Assembly: GCA_016183145.1 (NCBI GenBank)
Contig: JACPFE010000417.1
Location: 1 to 8,048, forward strand
Source of the DNA: Deltaproteobacteria bacterium
GTDB taxonomy: Bacteria > Desulfobacterota > Binatia > UBA9968
Reading direction: 5' to 3'
Length of the DNA stretch: 8,048 nt
Below, piece by piece: positions 1-6,113 of the stretch (position 1 is its first letter; each line of letters begins with the position of its first letter). Position numbers and translations under genes: made by a program. Under the pieces are notes generated by a model, which was given only the letters and a program-made list of their open reading frames with translations, was not told where the DNA came from and searched no databases.

Positions 1-2
1 AC

Positions 3-404
3 AAGGAAGTTACCGACGAGATTTTTCTCTACGCGCTCGGCTTCTGGGGCGAAGAGGAAGCGCAATCCATCGAACCCAACTTAAGAGACCGTTTGCTCAG
101 CCGCCCGCGGGCCAAGGAATTGGCTCGGTTGAAAGCCCCCAAGACTTCGCTGAAGGAATTCAAAGCGAAGTACGGCGGCGCCGGTGTCTCCGATGACGAG
201 GCGATGCTGCGCTACTTCGCCGGGGCGGAAAGCGTCGCGGCGATGAACGCGGCGGGGACGGGACGGGATTTCACCGGCACCAAGACGCCATTGCTCGCGC
301 TCATCGAAACCCTTGTGGGGCGCAAAGAATCCCGGCAAATGTTCATTCGAAAGGGAAATCTCACCGTGCGTCTGGAACAAACAAGGAGACGGTGGCTCGG
401 CTAA
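3..404 (+). CDS. C-terminal part of a biotin-dependent carboxyltransferase (pyruvate carboxylase subunit B / oxaloacetate decarboxylase alpha type), 5' end outside window
   Basis: The frame is open from the window edge and ends at TAA 402-404, giving the last 133 residues. The text matches the conserved C-terminal carboxylase (PYC_OADA) domain: an FYALGFW-like stretch (IFLYALGFWG), then SLKEFKAKYGGAGVSDDEAM, then LRYFAGAESVAAMNAAG, then a PLLALIETLV helix. In the known family this domain follows an HMGL-like TIM barrel that moves a carboxyl group between carboxybiotin and pyruvate/oxaloacetate, or acts as a methylmalonyl-CoA carboxyltransferase 5S-like subunit. The barrel and its metal site lie upstream and cannot be checked. 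No biotin-attachment domain (AMKM motif) follows the PYC_OADA part, so the biotin carrier and biotin carboxylase would have to be separate proteins; neither is encoded downstream here. The exact substrate cannot be assigned. Family assignment is confident; the specific enzyme name is not. Confidence 0.85.
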   Translation, partial: KEVTDEIFLYALGFWGEEEAQSIEPNLRDRLLSRPRAKELARLKAPKTSLKEFKAKYGGAGVSDDEAMLRYFAGAESVAAMNAAGTGRDFTGTKTPLLALIETLVGRKESRQMFIRKGNLTVRLEQTRRRWLG

Positions 405-459
405 ACGCACGAATCCCCGTCGATTGGTATCTTCGTCGCCCGAATGATATAGAAAAGTT

Positions 460-783
460 GTGAAGCGCCTAACCGTCGAAAGAGTTGGCGTCGCCTTTCT
501 GTTAAGCCTTGCGCTCCTCGTCAGCGCCGCGTCGCCAAAAGTTTTGCCCAATAGCGCCACGCTGCTGGTCGCCGGCGCCGCGAGGGACTTCATGCCCTTG
601 CTGGAGGAGGCGATAGACGTCGGCGATGAGAACCCGCTGGTTCCCGGCCCATCGTACCTGCAACCGACGATCTTCTGCCCCGCCCTTCTCGATCCCGCCT
701 CGAAGCGATCCTTTTCGCAAACCGCCGGCTCCGCAAAAAAGAACTTGAAGCTCTACCAGCTCAACGGCGTCTTGCTCATTTAA
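460..783 (+). CDS. Doubtful small secreted or membrane-anchored protein (107 aa)
   Basis: This frame opens at GTG 460 and closes at TAA 781-783. The N-terminus has charged residues (MKRLTVER) followed by a hydrophobic run (VGVAFLLSLALLVSAAS), which resembles a signal peptide with possible cleavage near VSAAS. The rest (LLVAGAARDFMPLLEEAI and onward) shows no family I recognise, and the Cys/Pro/Ser-rich tail is not convincing as a folded domain. No good Shine-Dalgarno precedes the GTG; only an A-rich GAAAAG is present. An overlapping antisense frame at 502-831 looks like a shadow. The same frame stays open after the stop up to the microprotein at 910. It could be a real lineage-specific exported protein, a decayed gene or chance. 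No function is proposed. Confidence 0.3.
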   Translation: MKRLTVERVGVAFLLSLALLVSAASPKVLPNSATLLVAGAARDFMPLLEEAIDVGDENPLVPGPSYLQPTIFCPALLDPASKRSFSQTAGSAKKNLKLYQLNGVLLI

Positions 784-899
784 GACTTCCTCCCTACGAC
801 GATCAATTTTGTCGCCCTGATTCAGAGTCATGCGGCTCTGCTTTGCGAGCGCGTTGGCGATCTATCCGCATCAGGGTGCAAGCACTTCCCAAATTCGAT

Positions 900-904
900 G
901 GAGA
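900..904 (+). promoter_or_regulatory. Ribosome binding site deciding the start of the microprotein
   Basis: GGAGA lies 5 bases before ATG 910. It overlaps the other in-frame ATG at 898, which has no such signal upstream, so 910 is the preferred start. Confidence 0.5.
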
Positions 905-909
905 ACACC

Positions 910-1014
910 ATGGAAGATTTTCCGCTCTGGCTCAAAGTAATCATATACGCAACGATCGGCTTGACGGTCATCTACACCGGCTGGGGCATCATCCATTCGA
1001 TGCTCGGCGCTTAG
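910..1014 (+). CDS. Single-pass membrane microprotein (34 aa), unrecognised
   Basis: A short frame from ATG 910 to TAG 1012-1014 encodes a protein that begins MEDFPLWLKVIIYATIGL and continues with aromatic, Gly and hydrophobic residues to end IIHSMLGA. An acidic start, Trp and Lys at the interface, about 20 hydrophobic residues (VIIYATIGLTVIYTGWGII) and a short polar tail are what one expects of a single transmembrane helix. A GGAGA Shine-Dalgarno sits 5 bases upstream. An alternative start at ATG 898 would add four residues (MENT). It lies downstream of the carboxyltransferase gene, so it could be a small membrane partner like the short subunits of sodium-pump decarboxylases. That is only an idea: it does not resemble the known gamma subunit. 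Function unknown. Confidence 0.55.
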   Translation: MEDFPLWLKVIIYATIGLTVIYTGWGIIHSMLGA

Positions 1015-1087
1015 GGTTGCTGCCACACGACATATTGCGCCTGCGGTCGGTAGTGGTTCAAGTTGATATCAGCGCCCATCGATGTAG

Positions 1088-1107
1088 GGGCAGGCCCGAG
1101 CCTGCCC
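1088..1107. repeat. Perfect 8-bp hairpin inside the MITE-like element
   Basis: GGGCAGGC (1088-1095) and GCCTGCCC (1100-1107) pair perfectly around a CCGA loop. A CCTGAG...TCGAATGG motif directly follows (1106-1123); a related motif recurs near 5395-5437. Confidence 0.7.
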
Positions 1108-1140
1108 TGAGTTTATCGAATGGGTGCCTGCCCTCCGAAC

Positions 1141-1162
1141 GGGCAACCACATAGGGTTGCCC
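1141..1162. repeat. Perfect 8-bp hairpin inside the MITE-like element
   Basis: GGGCAACC (1141-1148) and GGTTGCCC (1155-1162) pair perfectly around a 6-base loop. There is no T-run after it, so it does not look like a standard intrinsic terminator. Its left arm could also pair with TGCCC at 1129-1133, allowing alternative folds. Confidence 0.65.
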
Positions 1163-1281
1163 CGACAAATTTTGGCGACACTGAACCACTACCCTGCCGT
1201 CCGGGATCTAGCATGGGCGGCCTGCGGATGTTACAACTGCCCCGTTCTCCAGCATCACGATCCATGACTGACGGTAAGAAC

Positions 1282-1286
1282 GGAGG
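1282..1286 (+). promoter_or_regulatory. Ribosome binding site of the cupin gene
   Basis: GGAGG lies 4 bases before ATG 1291. This fixes the start, since the frame is open far upstream (to about 1120) through the repeat element without a comparable signal. Confidence 0.75.
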
Positions 1287-1290
1287 CAGC

Positions 1291-1620
1291 ATGAAATTCT
1301 ACCGTTTGTACGCCGGCGCCGACGGCCAGTCCCATTTCGAACCGCTGGACGCGGGCAAAGCGTCGGAATTCTTCAACCGCACGAGGCTGGCCACAGGGCT
1401 GCTGTTTCGAAACGATTTCGCGTCGCACATCGTTGACTTTCACCGCGCGCCCCGGCGCCGTTGGGTCATCACGCTCTCCGGCAACGTCGATATCGGGCTT
1501 GGCGATGGGACAAGCATGAATTTCGGCCCCGGCGATGTTTTTCTCGCTGAGGACACCACCGGCCAAGGCCACACCGCGACGCCGCATGATTGGACCCGCC
1601 TCTATGTGAACGTAGAATAA
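1291..1620 (+). CDS. Small cupin-domain protein (109 aa)
   Basis: ATG 1291 follows a strong GGAGG. Residues from about 45 onward show a single cupin barrel: HRAPRRRWVITLSGNVDIGL (first part), DGTSMNFGPGDVFLAEDTTG (turn and second motif) and QGHTATPHDWTRLYVNVE (end). The Gly-Pro-Gly-Asp turn is typical of cupins. Candidate metal ligands are the His at the start of the first stretch and the His residues of GQGHTATPHD, but the classical HxH-E pattern is not complete (RRRW replaces the usual second His area), so metal binding is uncertain. The LAEDTTGQGH stretch is typical of a family of small stand-alone cupins of unknown substrate. It lies 224 bp before the HEAT-repeat gene, so a common operon is not obvious. 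The fold is confident; the biochemical role is unknown. Confidence 0.85.
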   Translation: MKFYRLYAGADGQSHFEPLDAGKASEFFNRTRLATGLLFRNDFASHIVDFHRAPRRRWVITLSGNVDIGLGDGTSMNFGPGDVFLAEDTTGQGHTATPHDWTRLYVNVE

Positions 1621-1660
1621 ATCCGTCTGTTGGAGCGATATTCGCGACAAATGAAGTGAA

Positions 1661-1710
1661 GCCCTACGGCCTGATACGGCCCTGGCATCTCTTCACACGC
1701 TTCGTAGGGC
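1661..1710. repeat. Spaced inverted repeat downstream of the cupin gene
   Basis: GCCCTACG (1661-1668) is the exact reverse complement of CGTAGGGC (1703-1710), separated by 34 bases that contain a second small GGCC...GGCC symmetry. It lies in the cupin to HEAT-gene gap (1621-1844), which otherwise shows no credible gene. It could be a repeat remnant or a loose transcript-end structure; there is no poly-T tail. Confidence 0.4.
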
Positions 1711-1844
1711 GGAACTCTCCGAAGAAGGGTAAAGCCCGCATCACTTTACCACGACCGAAGCTCTGCGATGTTTCCCTGCGGATTGGTTTAAGCCGCTCTT
1801 CCGCGCATTCACATCGCGCTCGTTCTATGGTACCGGGTAAATGG

Positions 1845-3467
1845 ATGATCGACTCCCTTTTGCTGCAGCTAGTGAATCTGGTCCAGCAGGGCACCGTGGA
1901 GCAGCGCTGCGCGGCGTTGTTGGTTTTGGGTGCGCTGAAACTGGATAACGCCCAGGTCGTGAAAGCGGTCGGCGCGGCGATCGGACAACCCAATCCGGTG
2001 CTCAAGGACTTCGCGCTGCGCTACTTCGAGGAAGTAAAGCCGAAGAGCGCCCTGCCGCTCTTCGCGGGCTTGCTCGACGATCCAGACAAGGACACCCATG
2101 AGCGCGCCGTGCGGTTCTTGAGCCAGTCGGGACAAGCCGCCGTTCAGCCAGTACTGCAATTCGCCTCCGGCGCGTCGCGTGCCGGGCAGATAAACGCCGC
2201 GCGCGTGCTCTGCGCGCTGCGCGGCAAAACCGCTCTCAAGGGCCTGTTGCAAATGCTCGTATCCGGCACCGACGAGTTCAACAAAACCATCTGCGACTTG
2301 ATGACACCGGCGATCCGCGAGCTGGACGCCAAGGAGCAGGAGCAACTTTACGCTGAAGTCGAAGCGTTCGCGGCCAAGCTCGACCCGAAAGAACAGCGGC
2401 CCGCAACGGTCTCCGCCATGCGCCTCATCGGCCAGCTCGGCCGCGCCGAGGCGCGCCGCTGGCTGTTCAAGTTCGTGACGCCGGAGCACCATCACACGCT
2501 GCGCGCCCATGCGCTGGTCGCGCTGCTGCGCTGCCTACGCGACCACGATCTGCGCAAAGAAGAAAACGCCAAGCTCTTTCCCCTGCTTGAAGAGGCGGAA
2601 TTCTCGGAGGTCGCGCGCCTGGCCATCGACCTGCTCGACGCCCACGAGCTGCCGGATGATTCGCGTCATCTGCTTTCCCGTCTTCTGGAGAGCCCGCACC
2701 CGGACGTACAGAAATTCGCGCTGCGGAAAATGGCTGACTTCAGCACCCCGGCGACGGTGCGCACGTTGATCGAGCAACTGGGCGACCCCGACTACCGCAA
2801 GCGCGACGTCGCGGCCAATTCGCTGCGCAAGATTCCCGAAGCGCGCGCCGCGCTGCTCAAGGAACTGGTGGCCTGCAATGACGCGAGCAAAGCCTGGAGC
2901 ATCGCCGAGCTGCTGCCTTCTTTCGAGGGTAAATGGCGCCACGACCTTTTGATTGGCCTCTGGAAAAGGCTCCACGCGGCGATCAACGCCGAGGACCGGA
3001 TTCAAACCGCCTTCTTGCAGGTGCTCAAACAAGCGGACGCGAATTATTCCTACCAGCAACTCGCGGGCGAGGCGGCCAGACTCGCCAAGGCGAAGAATTT
3101 CAAAGAAGCCGCGGCGTTTCTTACGCCGCTCAAAGAATTTTCGGAATTCAAATCAGAGGATAAGTTCCGGCTCGCGCTGGCGCAATTGAAATTGCATGCC
3201 CACACGCTTGCCAGCAACCGGCACCATCCGGCGGTGGAGATCCTCGCCGATCTTCACCGCAACTCGGCGTATCCCCTCTTCGAAGCGATCAAGAAAGAGC
3301 GCGCTCTTGAGGCCGAGGATCTGTTCAACCTCGGCTTCGGTCTCGTCGAACGGCATGGCGAGGAGCGCAGCCTGGGCAAGGATCTCCTGGAACATGTCGC
3401 CGCCAAATTTCCACGCAACAAGATCGGCAAAAACGCCAAGAACAAGCTCAAGCTCATCTCATGGTAA
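1845..3467 (+). CDS. HEAT-repeat alpha-solenoid protein (540 aa)
   Basis: The frame ends at TAA 3465-3467. I place the start at ATG 1845 (MIDSLLLQLVNLVQQG); ATG 1827 would add six residues (MVPGKW) and neither has a strong Shine-Dalgarno, only GGG at 1835-1837. Upstream in-frame sequence back to 1590 overlaps the cupin and reads as non-coding. The protein is almost wholly helical. HEAT/ARM-like helix pairs cover roughly residues 1-150 (for example QRCAALLVLGALKLD, PNPVLKDFALRYFEEV, KDTHERAVRFLSQSG) and again around 255-345 (PHPDVQKFALRKMADF, DYRKRDVAANSLRKIPEA). The last 140 residues look TPR-like (YQQLAGEAARLAKAKNFKEA; EDLFNLGFGLVERHGEE) and end in a Lys-rich tail. No signal peptide or membrane helix is seen. 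Such proteins are scaffolds for protein-protein contacts; the partner cannot be read here. The gene is followed after 24 bp by the substrate-binding pseudogene. Confidence 0.8.
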   Translation: MIDSLLLQLVNLVQQGTVEQRCAALLVLGALKLDNAQVVKAVGAAIGQPNPVLKDFALRYFEEVKPKSALPLFAGLLDDPDKDTHERAVRFLSQSGQAAVQPVLQFASGASRAGQINAARVLCALRGKTALKGLLQMLVSGTDEFNKTICDLMTPAIRELDAKEQEQLYAEVEAFAAKLDPKEQRPATVSAMRLIGQLGRAEARRWLFKFVTPEHHHTLRAHALVALLRCLRDHDLRKEENAKLFPLLEEAEFSEVARLAIDLLDAHELPDDSRHLLSRLLESPHPDVQKFALRKMADFSTPATVRTLIEQLGDPDYRKRDVAANSLRKIPEARAALLKELVACNDASKAWSIAELLPSFEGKWRHDLLIGLWKRLHAAINAEDRIQTAFLQVLKQADANYSYQQLAGEAARLAKAKNFKEAAAFLTPLKEFSEFKSEDKFRLALAQLKLHAHTLASNRHHPAVEILADLHRNSAYPLFEAIKKERALEAEDLFNLGFGLVERHGEERSLGKDLLEHVAAKFPRNKIGKNAKNKLKLISW

Positions 3468-3479
3468 GCGCTGCCTAAG

Positions 3480-3485
3480 AAGGAG
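3480..3485 (+). promoter_or_regulatory. Ribosome binding site of the substrate-binding protein pseudogene
   Basis: AAGGAG lies 6 bases before ATG 3492. The signal is intact although the reading frame behind it is interrupted, which fits a recent inactivation or a sequence error. Confidence 0.75.
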
Positions 3486-3491
3486 AGTGTC

Positions 3492-4517
3492 ATGACGAAG
3501 CACGTATTGGCGCAGATCTGCAAGGGTATCCAAATTTTATCCTTCATCCTTCTGACTTCCGCCTTTATTTTGTCTTCCGCCGCGGCTTAGGAGCTGAAAA
3601 GAGTCAGGTTCGGTTATCCATCCCTCGGCTTCCGCCCGGGCCATATCTGGGTCGCCAAAGACGAGGGGCTATTCAAAAAGTATGGACTGGACGTCGATCC
3701 GATCTTCTTGCGCGGCGGGCAATTGGCAATTCAGGCTCTGGCCGCTGGTGATCCGCCGATCATGAGCATCGGTCAAGTGGTGCAAGCGAACCTCGCCGGC
3801 TTCGACCTGGCGCTGAGCGCCGGCGTGGAGAGCCATTACGACTCGACGATCTTCGGCCGCGGCAATGTGACCCGGCTCGAACAGCTGAAGGGAAAACGGT
3901 TGGGCATCAGCGGCTAAGGCGCCGCGACCCACTTCGCCGCCTTGATCGTCGCGAAGCATCTAAACCTTGATCCCAACAAGGACATGACGCTGGTCCCCGG
4001 GGGGCCCGACGCCGAACGCATCGCGGCCCTGTCCTCGGGCAAAATCGACGCCTCGGTTTTCAACTCCTCCACGGTTCCCATCGCCAAGCGCATGGGCTTC
4101 ACCGAGCTGGTCTATTTGCCGGACCTTGGCGTCGAGGTGCAAGGCAACGGAATGGCAACCACCCGCGGCTATATCAAAAACAGCCGTGATATCGTCAAAG
4201 CGGCGCTCAAGGGTTACGTCGAGGGCATTAACTACATTTTTCAGAACAAGCCGGCGACTCAGAAAGTGTTCGCCAGATACATGCGTACCAACGACGCCGA
4301 AGTCCTCGAACAATCTTATCAGGTCTACCTCAAGACGACGGCGAGAAAACCTTACCCGACGCTCAAAGGACTCCAGTTCCTGCTCGACGCTCTGGCGCCG
4401 ACCATGCCCCAGGCGAAAACCGCCAAACCGGAACAATTCGTCGATCTGAGCTTTCTTCAGGAGCTGGAGAAAGAGGGGTTCTTTAACGAGATGGCGAAAA
4501 GATATCCGTCGAAGTAA
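3492..4517 (+). pseudogene. ABC transporter substrate-binding protein (NMT1/THI5-like, NitT/TauT type) with two in-frame stop codons
   Basis: One frame runs from ATG 3492 to TAA 4515-4517 (341 codons before the stop, normal for the family) with no frameshift but with TAG at 3588-3590 (codon 33) and TAA at 3915-3917 (codon 142). Codons 1-32 form a signal peptide (MTKHVL, hydrophobic core, SSAAA). The mature part begins ELKRVRFGYPSLGFRPGHIW and continues VAKDEGLFKKYGLDVDPIFL, the classical start of NMT1-type binding proteins. LKGKRLGISG-stop-GAATHFAALIVAKHL spans the hinge motif, followed by SGKIDASVFN and a helical C-terminus. The family delivers small organic ions (nitrate, sulfonates, thiamine-pyrimidine-like molecules) to an ABC importer; the substrate is not predictable and no permease or ATPase gene is in the window. 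TAG sits exactly at the expected mature N-terminus, where Gln (CAG) is common. Sequencing error or readthrough are alternatives to true decay. Confidence 0.85.
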
Positions 4518-4554
4518 GCAAAGCTGGATTGTTCATGCAACAAGGCGCGGCACC

Positions 4555-5229
4555 CTACCGATTCCGCTTTCGCCAAAGGGAGGCCAGCCAGTGCTGCTGT
4601 TCCCGCGGCAGGCCGGGCGGGCGATAGTAATGGGTGATCTCCGCGAACCCCGCTTCCGTCATAAAGCTGCGCCATCGGTCCAAATCATGATAAGCGCCGT
4701 AGCGCTCACTATTCCAGCCTTCTTGGTTTTCTCCGCGCGGATTGGAGCTGAATAGCAGGCCGCCAGGTTTCAACGTCGCCCATAGTTCCTTCAACACCCG
4801 CGGCAACTCCTGGGTTGGAACGTGGAATAACGACGCGTTGGCGAAAATGCCGTCGAAATATTCCAGGGACAATCGCAGTCGGAGAAAATCCTGGTGCCAG
4901 ACTTCGCAGCCGCTGGTGCTTCGCGCGAACTGAACGAATCGCTCGGCGCCTTCCAATCCGATCGCCACGTGGCCCATGTCTTTGAAGGCTTTTAAGTCGC
5001 GCCCCGGGCCGCAGCCGAAGTCTAAAATGCGAAACGGCGGATCGCCGCGCAAATGATTCAAGAGCTGGTCACGATTCTGCGAGACATCGTGGTCGCGGGT
5101 GCCCTCCCAGAAACTTCCGGCGTGCTGGTTGTAGTGAGCTAGGGTGGTGGCCGAAATCTCGGCCAATTCTTCGGCGGTGAGGCTGATCACCGCTTCCGAC
5201 TTCGCGCGCGAAGCTCGTACATTTCCCAT
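4555..5229 (-). CDS. Class I SAM-dependent methyltransferase (224 aa)
   Basis: Reading right to left, ATG 5229 to the stop at 4555. Residues 67-80 carry the SAM-binding motif I (RILDFGCGPGRDLK), residues 91-95 the acidic end of strand beta2 (GLEGA), and residues 125-136 the post-motif region (FDGIFANASLFH), followed by ELPRVLKELWATLKPGGLLF (motif typical of methyltransferases type 11/12). A conserved tail, YYRPPGLPREQQHWLASLW, ends the protein. It is a soluble Rossmann-fold enzyme that uses S-adenosylmethionine; the methyl acceptor is not recognisable, although the closest impression is of small-molecule methyltransferases. The ATG has no clear Shine-Dalgarno; a GTG start 13 codons later (before ISLTAEELAE) is possible. 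The gene converges on the substrate-binding pseudogene with a 37-bp gap. Confidence 0.85.
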   Translation of the reverse strand: MGNVRASRAKSEAVISLTAEELAEISATTLAHYNQHAGSFWEGTRDHDVSQNRDQLLNHLRGDPPFRILDFGCGPGRDLKAFKDMGHVAIGLEGAERFVQFARSTSGCEVWHQDFLRLRLSLEYFDGIFANASLFHVPTQELPRVLKELWATLKPGGLLFSSNPRGENQEGWNSERYGAYHDLDRWRSFMTEAGFAEITHYYRPPGLPREQQHWLASLWRKRNR

Positions 5230-5347
5230 CTGTTTTTATCATGGCAACGCGCCGAGATAAATTCAACCCATCGTGGTTCGTCTCCGGAGCGGGAAAAGTC
5301 CAGGGTCAACCGGCGGATCGCAAACCAGCAAACGAGTAAGTGGAGCC

Positions 5348-5365
5348 CCGCGGGCAAGCCCGTGG
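5348..5365. repeat. REP-like hairpin
   Basis: CCGCGGGC (5348-5355) pairs with GCCCGTGG (5358-5365) with one G-U wobble and a tight AA loop (or a CAAG tetraloop with 7 pairs). It is flanked by GTGGAGCC and CACCTT. The make-up is like dispersed intergenic REP-type units. Confidence 0.55.
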
Positions 5366-5394
5366 CACCTTCCGTTACACCCGTCGGGCGGAAT

Positions 5395-5437
5395 CCTGAG
5401 CGAGACCCCCGCCAAGGCCGGGGCTCGAGTCGAAGGG
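5395..5437. repeat. Nested inverted repeat with CCTGAG...TCGAAGGG outer motif
   Basis: CGAG (5401-5404) pairs with CTCG (5424-5427), CCCC (5406-5409) with GGGG (5420-5423) around a bulged A, and GCC (5411-5413) with GGC (5416-5418). The outer bases carry CCTGAG and TCGAAGGG, the same pair as in the MITE-like element near 1106-1123, which suggests a shared dispersed repeat unit. Confidence 0.5.
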
Positions 5438-5513
5438 TCGATCCAAAACAGGACAATTAGAATGAAAACGAACTCAAGACTGTGAAAGGATCGCGAGGCG
5501 ATGGAAGAGCTTG

Positions 5514-6113
5514 CTAAGTTTTTTTATCCCACGGATCGATAAAAGTGTAGATGCCTCTTTCGGCATAGTATTGCTGTTGGTATTTATAGAGGGCCAAGTT
5601 CGTATATTCCTCTCTGTGGTCATGGCCGTATTGATCTCGGTATTCGAACTTCATCGAATTGTGATCTTTCACGACTCGGATAAGCGTGCCTTTACAAGCA
5701 TCCACGATTCTGCCCACGGTTCTCAAGCGCTCGCCTAAACTGTAAATGTCCGATTTCCCCTCCTTGTTCGCCCTCGCCGGTAGTCCAGTTTCGTCCAAGC
5801 GATTAATGTCATCGAGAGTATATTTGCGAGTGAAGCACTCCCGAACCCGGGGAACCGCAGGTAAGCTCGACTTCGACTTCTTGCCCGTCAAACGATTCCA
5901 GCCCCTTTTGATAAAGCTACCTTGTTCCACTCGCTCCTGAGGTGGTTGAATCAGTCCGACACCGCTCGCCAGGAACTCGGTGGCGTTGACCTGGATTTCT
6001 AAATCCTCGGGGTAGAGTTCGGTCAAATCTTGTCCGATAGCACGCAGTGAGCGCGCATAGTTGTTGAACTCCGACAGGATCTTGGGGGCTGAATTTAATT
6101 TTAGTACTGCCAT
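5514..6113 (-). CDS. Unrecognised hypothetical protein (199 aa), AT-rich
   Basis: Reading right to left, I start at ATG 6113 (MAVLKLNSAPKILSEF) and end at TAG 5516-5514. The frame is open further up to 6386, but that part reads as non-coding; ATG 6173 is another candidate. No Shine-Dalgarno is seen for either. Residues 1-60 look helical and acidic (DLTELYPEDLEIQVNATEFL), 66-100 form a basic linker rich in Lys/Arg/Ser, and 118-199 form a mixed region (SDIYSLGERLRTVGRIVDAC, then GTLIRVVKDHNSMKFEYRD, then TNLALYKYQQQYYAERG) ending in DPWDKKT. There is no signal peptide or membrane helix. I recognise no family. Hand counts of two 60-base lines (5521-5640) give about 43% G+C against 67% for a line in the HEAT gene (2461-2520), which suggests transfer or weak selection. 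It stands alone between two non-coding gaps. Confidence 0.55.
   Translation of the reverse strand: MAVLKLNSAPKILSEFNNYARSLRAIGQDLTELYPEDLEIQVNATEFLASGVGLIQPPQERVEQGSFIKRGWNRLTGKKSKSSLPAVPRVRECFTRKYTLDDINRLDETGLPARANKEGKSDIYSLGERLRTVGRIVDACKGTLIRVVKDHNSMKFEYRDQYGHDHREEYTNLALYKYQQQYYAERGIYTFIDPWDKKT

Larger units (their letters stand above)
1049..1193. mobile_element. MITE-like non-autonomous element with 12-bp perfect terminal inverted repeats
   Basis: The left end GGTAGTGGTTCA (1049-1060) is the exact reverse complement of the right end TGAACCACTACC (1182-1193). The 145-bp interval holds no convincing gene but contains two perfect 8-bp hairpins and a CCTGAG...TCGAA motif. The outer flanks CTGCGGTC (1041-1048) and CTGCCGTC (1194-1201) match at 7 of 8 positions, which may be a decayed target-site duplication. 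Alternatively the element is GTGGTTCA...TGAACCAC flanked by TA dinucleotides, as left by IS630/Tc1-mariner-type transposition. No transposase is encoded nearby, so it would need one in trans. Ends and hairpins are seen directly; mobility is inferred. Confidence 0.55.
5230..5513. other. Non-coding, hairpin-rich intergenic stretch
   Basis: There is no credible gene between the methyltransferase start and the stop of the unrecognised ORF. The stretch holds two G+C-rich hairpins (5348-5365 and 5401-5427) separated by a short spacer and a CCTGAG...TCGAAGGG pair of arms (5395-5400 and 5430-5437). Frames crossing it (for example minus 5456-5187) run through these repeats and overlap the methyltransferase, so I treat them as chance. 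Confidence 0.6.

Noticed and set aside
81..593. Long minus-strand frame of 170 codons
   Set aside because: It lies antisense to the carboxyltransferase end, whose protein matches a known domain; the minus frame has low-complexity, Arg-rich text and no family features.
843..1154. 103-codon plus-strand frame over the microprotein and the MITE-like end
   Set aside because: Arg/His-rich text in a different frame from the microprotein, running into the repeat hairpins; no ribosome binding site or domain.
1120..1290. N-terminal extension of the cupin frame
   Set aside because: It runs through the MITE-like hairpins, and a strong GGAGG directly before ATG 1291 fixes the start.
1590..1844. N-terminal extension of the HEAT-repeat frame
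   Set aside because: It overlaps the cupin end, reads as non-coding, crosses an inverted repeat and has no start signal; the helical protein begins cleanly at 1845.
1869..2510. 213-codon minus-strand frame
   Set aside because: Antisense shadow of the HEAT-repeat gene, a usual result of its GC-rich codon pattern.
3588..3917. Reassigned stop codons or selenocysteine/pyrrolysine recoding
   Set aside because: The two stops are different codons (TAG and TAA), other genes in the window end with both, and nothing resembling a recoding element is seen; TAA is not a known Sec or Pyl codon.
3960..4436. 158-codon minus-strand frame
   Set aside because: Antisense to the well-matched substrate-binding protein sequence; it has no domain of its own.
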